Assembly (NCBI RefSeq): GCF_014117425.1
Contig: NZ_CP059725.1
Span: 1,426,001-1,490,000 of the forward strand
DNA from: Bartonella sp. HY038
Lineage (GTDB): Bacteria > Pseudomonadota > Alphaproteobacteria > Rhizobiales > Rhizobiaceae
Reading direction: 5' to 3'
DNA length: 64,000 bases
This document shows, in pieces, positions 21,018 to 28,970 of the stretch. The translations under genes were made by a program, and so were the position numbers. The first letter of the stretch is position 1, and every line of letters begins with the position of its first letter. The notes below the pieces were generated by a model that did no database searches, was not told the origin of the DNA, and saw nothing but the letters and a program-made list of their open reading frames with translations.

Positions 21018-21899
21018 ATGAATAAGGCACTAAAGCAATTGAAACTAAAGGGAATTTTAAGTCTTGGTCTTATTGCCGCCCTTGCATTTTCCAGCTTATC
21101 TCCTGCTATGGCACAAAATGCTTTACAAAAATCGGATCTTGCTACAGTGAAGAAAGAAATTCTTTCTGATCCGTTATTTTTAAGCCATTTACGCGATAAA
21201 TTATCTGCTAGTAACTTAGATGATGATCATATCCGGAGTGTTGTGAAAAAATATCTCATTGAAAATCCAGAAATAATGTTGGAAGTTCAGCAAGCCTTAA
21301 TTGAGCAACAATCAGGTAACGCAAAAGAACGCACCCCTGAAGTGACAGCGCAAATCATTAATAGCAATTTCGAACAAATTTTTAAGTCAGCAGACGACAT
21401 TGTCCTCGGTAATCCTAATGGTGATGTGACCATTGTTGAATTCTATGATTATAATTGTGGCTACTGCAAGCGCTCATTTGAGGAAGTTGAAAAGCTTTTA
21501 AAGCAAGATAAAAATATCCGCTTTGTAATGAAGGATCTACCAATTTTGGGTAATGATTCTGTCCAAGCACACCTTGTTGCGCAAGTGATGCGGCAAAAAT
21601 ATCCTGATAAATATCAAGAATTTCATCTAAAAATGATGACACTCGATGCTAAGGCAACAGAAGAGAGTGCGCTCGAAGTTGCTAAATCTTTAGGTGCCGA
21701 TGTTACCGAAATTAAGTCAATAGCTAGCGGTGCAATGCCTGCAGAAACACTTATTAAAAATGGTGAGATTGCAGCACAACTAGGCATTAATTTTACGCCT
21801 TGCTTTGTCATTGGCACGCAGATGATTACGGGCGCCACTGATAAGGATACCTTAGAATCGGTAGTTTCAGGAATTAGAGCTGAAGCAAACAAAGGATAA
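21018..21899 (+). CDS. DsbA-family periplasmic thiol oxidoreductase
   Basis: 293 residues. Signal peptide 1-32 (ending PAMAQ), then a helical segment (about 40-115) like the oligomerisation stem of ScsC/BdbD-type proteins, then the thioredoxin-fold domain. The redox motif is C147-G-Y-C150 in FYDYNCGYCKRSF, with the cis-Pro loop INFTPCFVIG; the extra Cys after that Pro is less common. It oxidises or isomerises disulfides in exported proteins. A ribosome site (AGGGGATTGA) is present and a perfect 15-bp hairpin follows. In related genomes I recall aroQ lying between this gene and accB; it is absent here. Confidence 0.92.
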   Translation: MNKALKQLKLKGILSLGLIAALAFSSLSPAMAQNALQKSDLATVKKEILSDPLFLSHLRDKLSASNLDDDHIRSVVKKYLIENPEIMLEVQQALIEQQSGNAKERTPEVTAQIINSNFEQIFKSADDIVLGNPNGDVTIVEFYDYNCGYCKRSFEEVEKLLKQDKNIRFVMKDLPILGNDSVQAHLVAQVMRQKYPDKYQEFHLKMMTLDAKATEESALEVAKSLGADVTEIKSIASGAMPAETLIKNGEIAAQLGINFTPCFVIGTQMITGATDKDTLESVVSGIRAEANKG

Positions 21900-21912
21900 G
21901 TGCGTATTGAGG

Positions 21913-21949
21913 TAAGCCATGAATTTTGCGAACTAAAATTCATGGCTTA
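21913..21949 (+). terminator. Hairpin terminator of the dsbA-like gene
   Basis: Perfect 15-bp stem TAAGCCATGAATTTT (21913-21927) with its complement at 21935-21949 and loop GCGAACT, followed by an AT-rich stretch. Confidence 0.75.
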
Positions 21950-22310
21950 TATTTAACAATAAGCAATGAATTACCTATATAATAATCTATAATATATATG
22001 AATATCTCATGCCTTGTTGATCCATGTTTTCTATAAATTAGTGATACAGTCCAAACTAATATAAAAATAGAGCAAAAGGAATTATTCGACTTTGCCTATT
22101 GACGAAAAATCCATAAAATAGCTATTACAGTGTTTATAGAACGCATATTTTACGCGAAAACAGAGAATATGGATAAAACGATAAGAAAAAGTAGAATTTT
22201 TGCTTTTTCTTGTCATCAATTCCCTCTATAAGGCGAATTATACATTGCTGCCAAAAGGCATGGTAGGGAACTAAATTATACAGTCCCTATCGCAAGGAGC
22301 TTAGATAAAA
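21950..22310. other. accBC upstream region
   Basis: About 360 bases without a gene; no aroQ remnant is readable in either strand. It contains a candidate sigma-70 promoter (listed separately) and the accB ribosome site AAGGAG near 22295. Confidence 0.45.
22099..22127 (+). promoter_or_regulatory. Candidate sigma-70 promoter for accBC
   Basis: TTGACG, a 17-base spacer, then CTATTA. The -35 is near consensus and the spacing ideal; the -10 is weaker. It lies about 185 bases before accB. Confidence 0.35.
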
Positions 22311-22778
22311 ATGACAACAGATAAAAAGACCGGCTTTAACACAGATCTAATTCGTGATTTGGCTGAAATTTTGAATGATACCAATCTTTCAGATATTGAA
22401 GTTGAGCAGAATGATTTACGCATTCGTGTTTCAAGAACTATTGGCGGTGGCATTGCAGCACAACCGGTTTATGCAGCCCCAGTAGGCGTTCCTAATATGG
22501 TAGCGCCGCAAGTTGCAGCCGCACCAGCTGTCGAAACGGTAAGCAAAAATGCGGTTCCCTCTCCAATGGTTGGCACGGCTTATCTTTCCCCTGCCCCAGG
22601 CGCGCGCACATTTGTTGAAGTTGGACAACAAGTTAGCGAAGGACAAACTTTGCTCATTGTTGAAGCAATGAAAACCATGAATCCTATTTCATCACCACGC
22701 GCTGGAACAGTAAAAGCAATTTTGGTTGAAGATGCACAACCAGTTGAATTTGGTGAGCCTTTAGTTGTTGTTGAATAA
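22311..22778 (+). CDS. accB: Acetyl-CoA carboxylase biotin carboxyl carrier protein
   Basis: Carries biotin between the carboxylase and transferase halves of acetyl-CoA carboxylase, making malonyl-CoA for fatty acids. 155 residues: an N-terminal helix region, an Ala/Pro/Val-rich linker (about 48-80), and a biotinyl domain with the thumb-bearing form and K121 in EAMKTMNPI as the biotinylation site. The ribosome site AAGGAGCTTAGATAAAA is strong. accC follows after 14 bases, so the two form an operon. Confidence 0.97.
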   Translation: MTTDKKTGFNTDLIRDLAEILNDTNLSDIEVEQNDLRIRVSRTIGGGIAAQPVYAAPVGVPNMVAPQVAAAPAVETVSKNAVPSPMVGTAYLSPAPGARTFVEVGQQVSEGQTLLIVEAMKTMNPISSPRAGTVKAILVEDAQPVEFGEPLVVVE

Positions 22779-22792
22779 ACAGGCGTATAGTA

Positions 22793-24145
22793 ATGATCAA
22801 GAAAATCCTTATAGCAAATCGTGGCGAAATTGCACTTCGCGTTCTAAGGGCCTGTAAAGAGCTTGATATAAAAACCGTAGCGGTCCATTCAACTGCTGAC
22901 GCTGATGCTATGCATGTCCGTCTCGCGGATGAAAGTGTCTGTATTGGGCCTGCTCCTTCACGCGACAGCTATCTTAACATGCATCAAATCGTTGCAGCAT
23001 GTGAAATAACCGGTGCGGATGCTATTCATCCAGGCTATGGCTTTTTATCTGAAAACGCCAAATTTGCTGAAATTCTTGAAGCTCATGCAATTACTTTTAT
23101 TGGCCCTACTTCGGCCCATATTCGTATTATGGGTGATAAGATTGAAGCTAAAAAGACCGCAAAACGCCTTGGTATTCCAGTAGTTCCTGGCTCTGATGGT
23201 GCTGTAACAGAAGATGCAGAAGCCATGCGCATTGCCCACGAAATTGGCTTCCCGGTTATCATCAAGGCATCTGCAGGCGGCGGTGGACGCGGCATGAAGG
23301 TTGCACGCAACGCTGATGAGCTATCAATTGCTCTTTCAACAGCACGCACCGAGGCAGGTGCAGCTTTTGGTGATGACGCGGTTTACATTGAAAAATATCT
23401 TGAAAAGCCGCGCCATATTGAAGTTCAGGTTATGGGCGATGGCGCAGGAAATGCAATTCACCTTGGTGAACGTGATTGTTCGTTACAACGACGCCATCAA
23501 AAGGTTTGGGAAGAAGCAACCTCACCCGCTTTAGATGATGAAGCTCGCCAAAAAATTGGTAATATCGTTGCCAAAGCCTGTGCTGGTCTTGGCTATCGCG
23601 GTGCTGGCACCATCGAGTTTCTCTATGAAAATGGTGAATTCTATTTCATTGAAATGAATACACGCCTACAAGTTGAGCATCCGGTTACTGAAGCTATCAC
23701 CGGTATAGACCTTGTGCATGAACAAATTCGCGTTGCATCAGGCAATGGTTTATCAGTTACCCAAGATGAGGTTCGTTTTTCTGGTCATGCGATTGAATGC
23801 CGTATTAATGCTGAGGATCCGCATAACTTTACGCCATCACCAGGTTTAATCACCCATTTTCATACTCCAGGTGGCTTGGGCATTCGTGTTGATTCGGGAG
23901 CCTATACGGGTTATCGTATTCCACCTTATTATGATAGCTTGATTGGTAAACTTATCGTTCATGGTCGCAATCGTAAAGAATGCATGATGCGTTTGCGCCG
24001 TGCGTTGGATGAATTTGTCGTCGATGGTGTAAAGACCACACTACCTTTGTTTATGGACCTCATTAAGAATGACGATATTGCCAAAGGTGACTATGATATT
24101 CATTGGCTAGAAAAATATTTAGCAAATAAAAATCCAGCTAAATAA
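22793..24145 (+). CDS. accC: Acetyl-CoA carboxylase biotin carboxylase subunit
   Basis: ATP- and bicarbonate-dependent carboxylation of biotin on AccB. 450 residues, the normal length. ATP-grasp features are [18 protein letters not shown], the Gly-rich loop [37 protein letters not shown] and [14 protein letters not shown]. The start is the ATG 14 bases after accB. A strong terminator follows, so accBC is a closed unit. Confidence 0.98.
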   Translation: MIKKILIANRGEIALRVLRACKELDIKTVAVHSTADADAMHVRLADESVCIGPAPSRDSYLNMHQIVAACEITGADAIHPGYGFLSENAKFAEILEAHAITFIGPTSAHIRIMGDKIEAKKTAKRLGIPVVPGSDGAVTEDAEAMRIAHEIGFPVIIKASAGGGGRGMKVARNADELSIALSTARTEAGAAFGDDAVYIEKYLEKPRHIEVQVMGDGAGNAIHLGERDCSLQRRHQKVWEEATSPALDDEARQKIGNIVAKACAGLGYRGAGTIEFLYENGEFYFIEMNTRLQVEHPVTEAITGIDLVHEQIRVASGNGLSVTQDEVRFSGHAIECRINAEDPHNFTPSPGLITHFHTPGGLGIRVDSGAYTGYRIPPYYDSLIGKLIVHGRNRKECMMRLRRALDEFVVDGVKTTLPLFMDLIKNDDIAKGDYDIHWLEKYLANKNPAK

Positions 24146-24167
24146 TTAGTTTTATATCAAGCAAAAT

Positions 24168-24220
24168 AATTAGAGCAATTTGCATAGTCGTAACTATCAA
24201 TTGCTCTAATTTTGTTTTTA
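24168..24220 (+). terminator. Rho-independent terminator of accBC
   Basis: Perfect 13-bp stem AATTAGAGCAATT (24168-24180) with its complement (24199-24211), followed by TTGTTTTTA. The TTAGAGCAA arm is shared with a hairpin at 62058-62091. Confidence 0.85.
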
Positions 24221-24283
24221 TCAGGTTCTATTCGTAAATACGCTATACTTAAATGCCGTATTTATAGGTTAAGTGGTATAATC

Positions 24284-24880
24284 ATGGATTATTATAAGAT
24301 TGATCCCGAAGACTTGCTTAACGCCTATGCTCAAGGCATTTTTCCAATGTCTGATGACGCAGATGATCCCGATATTTTTTGGGTAAAACCTAAAATGCGT
24401 GGTATTATCCCTCTTAACTCCTTACATATTTCACGCAGCCTTGCAAAATTTTTGCGTAAAAATCCTTTTGAAATTCGATTTGATACAGATTTCTTTGGAG
24501 TGATAAATGGTTGTGCCGAGGCCACGAAAGGCCGCGAAAATACATGGATAAATCAATCTATACGCGATGCATGCCATACACTTTTTTTAAATGGTTTTTG
24601 CCATACGGTGGAAGCTTGGCGTGATGAAAAGTTGGTAGGCGGACTATATGGCATTTCGCTTGGCGGCGCATTTTTTGGTGAAAGTATGTTTTCACGCACG
24701 GACAATGCTTCCAAAGCATGTTTAGTTGCTTTAGTTAACTTACTGCAAACCCATGGCTTTCAATTATTAGACACTCAGTTTTTAACCGATCATTTGGCGA
24801 GTATGGGGGCTATCGAAATTCCGCAAGAGGATTATGAAAAACTTCTTTTCACCGCTATTGAGCTTAAGAGTAAGTTTTAA
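24284..24880 (+). CDS. aat: Leucyl/phenylalanyl-tRNA--protein transferase
   Basis: Adds Leu or Phe to N-terminal Lys/Arg of proteins, marking them for ClpAP (N-degron pathway). 198 residues from the ATG at 24284 (MDYYKIDPEDLLNAYAQGIFPM, here split as MDYYKIDPEDLL and NAYAQGIFPM), which matches the family N terminus; an upstream ATG at 24212 adds a non-conserved stretch. Other blocks are WINQSIRDACHTLF, HTVEAWRDEKLVGGLYGIS, GGAFFGESMFSR and LLDTQFLTDHLASMG. Confidence 0.96.
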   Translation: MDYYKIDPEDLLNAYAQGIFPMSDDADDPDIFWVKPKMRGIIPLNSLHISRSLAKFLRKNPFEIRFDTDFFGVINGCAEATKGRENTWINQSIRDACHTLFLNGFCHTVEAWRDEKLVGGLYGISLGGAFFGESMFSRTDNASKACLVALVNLLQTHGFQLLDTQFLTDHLASMGAIEIPQEDYEKLLFTAIELKSKF

Positions 24881-24982
24881 TTGACTTTTTTAAAAATTAG
24901 GCGGGTTGAATTAAATAGGACTTACGCTTATATAATTGCTACGGGTTAACCAAGCGATAGAATTAGGGTATATAGTGCTCCC

Positions 24983-25414
24983 ATGGGAATTAATCTTGTA
25001 AAATTATGTGTTGGCGCTTCTTCAATTGAGGATTTACAGGCTTGGATTGACTTTAGAATGGATGAAAAGCGTTCTTTGGGAAAAGAAGCAAAACAAACCC
25101 ATACCACACGGATGATCCCCAAGCGCAAAGATGAACTTCTTGACGGTGGCTCACTTTATTGGGTTATTAAAAATAATGTTCAATGCCGGCAAAGACTTAT
25201 TGATATTCATGAATTTGTTGATGTTGACGGAATTAAAAGATGTGACTTGGTTTTAGAGCCTAAAATCATTGAGACACAATGGCAACCAAGACGCGCCTTC
25301 CAAGGTTGGCGTTATCTTGATGATAAAGATGCACCGCAAGACCTATCAGCCAATAGCCTAGCGGAACTACCTATAGAATTGCGCCATGAACTTGCCGAGC
25401 TTGGCTTGCTTTAG
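24983..25414 (+). CDS. DUF1489 family protein
   Basis: 143 residues, cytoplasmic, no membrane segment. The pattern LVKLCVGASSIEDLQAW, TRMIPKRKDELLDGGSLYWVIKN, RQRLIDI and EPKIIETQWQPRRAFQGWRYL is that of DUF1489, a small conserved protein widespread in alphaproteobacteria, often near aat or lipoprotein genes. Function unknown. It converges on hflX with a hairpin between them. Confidence 0.88.
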   Translation: MGINLVKLCVGASSIEDLQAWIDFRMDEKRSLGKEAKQTHTTRMIPKRKDELLDGGSLYWVIKNNVQCRQRLIDIHEFVDVDGIKRCDLVLEPKIIETQWQPRRAFQGWRYLDDKDAPQDLSANSLAELPIELRHELAELGLL

Positions 25415-25449
25415 ATTTATTATAAAACCATTTATCTTTAGAGCTAGAA

Positions 25450-25484
25450 TAGAGCATGTCACCAACTCATTTGACAATGCTCTA
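25450..25484. terminator. Hairpin between convergent DUF1489 gene and hflX
   Basis: Arms TAGAGCATGTCA (25450-25461) and TGACAATGCTCTA (25472-25484) pair with a single bulged A. Position suits a bidirectional terminator. Confidence 0.65.
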
Positions 25485-25495
25485 TGTGCTAGGGC

Positions 25496-26845
25496 TTAAC
25501 TGACGTTAAGTCTTTCCCGTCTTATTTTGAATGCCTCATGCGCAGAATTTGACAAATCGACGCTAATTTCAACGCTTCCATCTTCAAGATCTTTACGTTG
25601 TTGGTTGCGCCCATTGCGATAAAGCCAATCCAACAGCACCAATTCATTTGAATTTAAATGCAAACTAATGTGCTCTATTTTGCCGGATATGCGCTGTTCA
25701 ATAAGTGTGGTCAGCTCATCAATACCAGTACCATCAATTGCTGATAGTGGAATGCTAGGTAAAATTGCCGTTTGGGCTGTTTGCTGCAACTGTTCTTGAG
25801 CCGCAACCTCAAGCCTATCAACCTTATTCCAAACTTCAATCATGCGTTTAGGGTCATCAACCTCAACACCAAGACCTTTAAGAATATCCAAGACATCTTG
25901 GCGGTGGATGGCATTATCTGGATCAGACATATCGCGGACATGAAGAATAATATCAGCTTCAATCACCTCTTCTAGAGTTGCCCTAAATGCCGCCACCAAA
26001 TGGGTTGGCAAATTAGAAATAAAGCCCACCGTATCGGATAAAATAACCGTATCACCATGCGGAAACTTTATGCGCCGCAATGTTGGATCAAGCGTTGCAA
26101 ATAGCATATCCTTAGCCAAAACATCAGCACCAGTAATGCGATTAAACAATGTTGATTTACCCGCATTGGTGTAACCAACCAGTGCAACGACTGGATGAGG
26201 TGTCTTTTTACGTTTGGCACGATGCAATTCGCGTGTCTTGACCACCTTTTCAAGATCACGCTTTAAACGTGTAATTTTATCCTGTAATAAACGTCTATCA
26301 GCTTCGATCTGGGTTTCACCTGGCCCACCCAAAAAGCCGCCACCGCCGCGCTGTCGCTCCAAGTGAGTCCAACTGCGAACAAGACGCCCTTTTTGATAAT
26401 TTAAATGGGCAAGTTCAACCTGTAGCGTTCCTTCACGAGTGCGCGCGCGTTCACCAAAAATTTCAAGAATAAGACCCGTACGGTCAATAACTTTACAATT
26501 CCAAGCTTTTTCAAGGTTGCGTTGCTGAACAGGCGTCAAACTATAATCAACAATTGCCAAGCCTATTTCATTGTCTGCTATAATTTCGCCAAGCTCATCC
26601 ACCTTACCACTGCCAAGCAGCGTTGCAGGTTTAACCTGACTTAGCGTAACAGTCTGCTGCACCACTACATCAAGATCAATTGCTCGCGCAAGCCCCAAAG
26701 CTTCTTCAACCCGTGCAGATATACTGCGACTGGGCATATTTTCCGTTAGTCGATCTTCTTTTACCACCGGCACAACAACAAGACTGCGCATAGCTATGGG
26801 TTGATGATCTACTAATTTATGTTCAATAACTGTTTCTTTTTCCAA
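25496..26845 (-). CDS. hflX: Ribosome-associated GTPase HflX
   Basis: Splits stalled or stressed ribosomes. 449 residues: N-terminal HflX domain (KPATLLGSGKVDELGEI, RTGLILEIFGERARTREG), the glycine-rich linker QRGGGGFLGGPGETQIE, a helical pair, then a G domain with GYTNAGKSTLFN (P loop), LDPTLR, DTVGFISNLP and NKVDRL. The listed start is a TTG at 26845 without a strong ribosome site; the first ATG in frame is residue 19, so the N terminus is uncertain. Rhizobial hflX usually follows hfq, which is not here. Confidence 0.95.
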   Translation of the reverse strand: MEKETVIEHKLVDHQPIAMRSLVVVPVVKEDRLTENMPSRSISARVEEALGLARAIDLDVVVQQTVTLSQVKPATLLGSGKVDELGEIIADNEIGLAIVDYSLTPVQQRNLEKAWNCKVIDRTGLILEIFGERARTREGTLQVELAHLNYQKGRLVRSWTHLERQRGGGGFLGGPGETQIEADRRLLQDKITRLKRDLEKVVKTRELHRAKRKKTPHPVVALVGYTNAGKSTLFNRITGADVLAKDMLFATLDPTLRRIKFPHGDTVILSDTVGFISNLPTHLVAAFRATLEEVIEADIILHVRDMSDPDNAIHRQDVLDILKGLGVEVDDPKRMIEVWNKVDRLEVAAQEQLQQTAQTAILPSIPLSAIDGTGIDELTTLIEQRISGKIEHISLHLNSNELVLLDWLYRNGRNQQRKDLEDGSVEISVDLSNSAHEAFKIRRERLNVS

Positions 26846-27044
26846 GGATAATCTTTTTCGCCTAGCGATGTTTGTGTTTTAAATTGGACAAAGCTTTTAT
26901 TAAAAAACATTCCCAATTCAATCTTGATGATTATAAATGATATTAACTCTTTATATATAAATTTAACTTGCACTTTTACAAGTGACCTCACAGCTGCTCA
27001 AGCCATATTGAGCCATATTTTAAGCTAAATAGCAATCAGCAAAT

Positions 27045-27076
27045 AAAAAAGCCCCTGCTAGAAAACAAGGGCTTTT
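27045..27076 (-). terminator. Rho-independent terminator of secG
   Basis: Minus-strand reading: AAAAGCCC, a loop, GGGCTTTTTTATTT. The U tract lies on the secG side, 21 bases or so after its stop. Confidence 0.8.
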
Positions 27077-27097
27077 ACATTCATCATAATTTTAAAA

Positions 27098-27478
27098 CTA
27101 ATTGGTTGGTACTTCTGACGAAGATGACGGTGTATTGAGTGGTGCAACTGTAGCTGGTGCATCAATACCTGTAGGCACGCCATTATTTGTTGGAGCGACT
27201 GGAGTGGGAGCACTGCTAGCTGGAGGAACATTGTCAAGAATTGATGTGGGAGTATGATTGGATACCGACTGTAATACTGTTAAGATGATGGACGTTAAAA
27301 AGAAACACCCAGCAAGAATTGCAGTAAAGCGGGTTAAGGCATTTTTTGTGCCACGTGCGGTCATAAAACCAGAACCACCACCTATACCAAGACCACCGCC
27401 CTCAGAACGTTGGATCAATATAACCCCAACAAGGGCAATAACAATCAGAAGGTGGATAACGATGACAACTGTCTGCAT
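27098..27478 (-). CDS. secG: Preprotein translocase subunit SecG
   Basis: Inner-membrane partner of SecYE. 126 residues: two membrane segments (about 3-20 and 52-72) around the conserved loop LIQRSEGGGLGIGGG and FMTARGTKNALTR. The tail after residue 75 is Pro/Thr/Ser/Ala-rich and low in complexity, common in alphaproteobacterial SecG. It is downstream of tpiA on the same strand, a known pairing, but pyrG, which usually follows, is replaced by hflX. Confidence 0.94.
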   Translation of the reverse strand: MQTVVIVIHLLIVIALVGVILIQRSEGGGLGIGGGSGFMTARGTKNALTRFTAILAGCFFLTSIILTVLQSVSNHTPTSILDNVPPASSAPTPVAPTNNGVPTGIDAPATVAPLNTPSSSSEVPTN

Positions 27479-27610
27479 TGGTCCTGTCTTTCATGCAAGT
27501 TTGCCTCACTATAATTTGGGAGGCGGCTTTAATTATTATAACGAGAATAGGAGTACTATCAGTATCCCCAAATACATATCTTGCAGTGTGTACACGCAAA
27601 ACAACAATAA

Positions 27611-27649
27611 TCCAAGAAAAATATCAAAAAACTTGATAAGTTTCTTGGA
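27611..27649 (-). terminator. Hairpin downstream of tpiA
   Basis: Outer arms TCCAAGAAA / TTTCTTGGA (27611-27619, 27641-27649) and inner arms TATCAA / TTGATA. It lies 35 bases past the tpiA stop on its strand. Confidence 0.6.
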
Positions 27650-27683
27650 TTAACGTTGTTAATAGATAGCTAATAACAGCTTA

Positions 27684-28445
27684 TCACTTTCGTCCAGCAT
27701 TGCAAATTGCAAGAAAATCACCAGCTTTTAAACTAGCGCCGCCGACAAGCGCGCCATTAACATTATCAACAGCTAGCAAAGTCGCCGCATTGTCAGGCTT
27801 CACTGAGCCACCATAAAGGATGCGTATTTGATTGGCATTTTCGCCATAACGCTTTACTAAAACATTGCGGATAAAGCCATGCATTTCTTCAACGTCAGCA
27901 ATCGTTGGTATTTTACCAGTACCAATTGCCCAAACTGGCTCATAGGCGACGATCGTATCACTATCGCTAATTTTATCAGGAAGTGAACCAGCTAATTGGC
28001 TTTCAACTACTGAAAGAGCAATACCATTTTCGCGCTCTTCTAACTTTTCACCTACGCAAACCACCGCTACCAAATTAGCACGGTGAGCAGCTTCCGTTTT
28101 TTTGCGGACAATTTCATCACTTTCATGGTGATATTCGCGTCGTTCCGAATGGCCAACAATGACAAAAGACGCACCTGCATCCTTAATCATCGGCGCGGAG
28201 ACATCACCCGTATATGCACCATTATCCAGCGTATGACAGTCTTGCCCACCTAAAGATAATACCTCACCCGACAAAATGTCATGGGCTCTAGAAATAAGTG
28301 TTGCTGGAACACAAATCAATGCATCAAAGCCACTACCCAGATCAGAACTTAAACCAACAGCGATAGCTCGCAACTCAGAGAGCGATTCGCTTGTGCCATG
28401 CATTTTCCAATTGCCTGCAATTAGCGGACGAATGGTAGTAGTCAT
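27684..28445 (-). CDS. tpiA: Triose-phosphate isomerase
   Basis: Interconverts dihydroxyacetone phosphate and glyceraldehyde 3-phosphate. 253 residues from the ATG at 28445, preceded by GGGAGAAAAAA; an in-frame ATG 36 bases upstream has no such site. Catalytic Lys is in AGNWKMHG, His in VGHSERRE, Glu in [12 protein letters not shown], and the phosphate-binding loop is YGGSVKPDN followed by GALVGGASL. Full length. Confidence 0.97.
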   Translation of the reverse strand: MTTTIRPLIAGNWKMHGTSESLSELRAIAVGLSSDLGSGFDALICVPATLISRAHDILSGEVLSLGGQDCHTLDNGAYTGDVSAPMIKDAGASFVIVGHSERREYHHESDEIVRKKTEAAHRANLVAVVCVGEKLEERENGIALSVVESQLAGSLPDKISDSDTIVAYEPVWAIGTGKIPTIADVEEMHGFIRNVLVKRYGENANQIRILYGGSVKPDNAATLLAVDNVNGALVGGASLKAGDFLAICNAGRK

Positions 28446-28907
28446 TTTTTTCTCCCTTGGACCTTTTGCCAAATAGCGCAAATGGACTATGCTAAGTCAG
28501 TGTGGATATGAGTTTAACCGTAAATCGCTACAATCATAAAAAGTAGATATATAATATCAGCTAATATTTTACTGTCTATGAATCATTTAAATTTCAATAA
28601 AGCCCAATTATGTTTTTGACACAAGGGTAAGCTATTATTTTTCTCAAAGCTTTTTTGATGGTTGTTTATTTCAATCATCACAGTATGGAAATTGAGAACT
28701 ACATGAATTAATTTTCATCACGTAAATAACCAAAGACAATTAAACTTGCATTATCAAATATTATTTAAAGCATAATCGAACTTTTATTTATTTAAATCTG
28801 CACGTGAATGCGCCCATTCTTCCATAAGAAAAATCAAATAAACCAATTTGCCGAAATCAAATCTTGTGTAGCTTAAAATATTCGCAGCAGTGAATTTTAT
28901 ACTTACT
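28446..28907. other. Intergenic region between tpiA and the torA terminator
   Basis: AT-rich, no coding frame and no clear motif. It should hold the tpiA promoter. Confidence 0.4.
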
Positions 28908-28956
28908 AAATAGGGGCATTGATTTTCAGATAAAAATCAATGCCCCTATTTTTTTA
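28908..28956. terminator. Long hairpin terminator downstream of torA
   Basis: 19-bp stem, arms 28908-28926 and 28933-28951 (core AGGGGCATTGA), 6-nt loop, T run on the plus-strand side. It is 15 bases from the torA stop on the minus strand. Confidence 0.8.
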
Positions 28957-28970
28957 ACTATTTTTATCGT

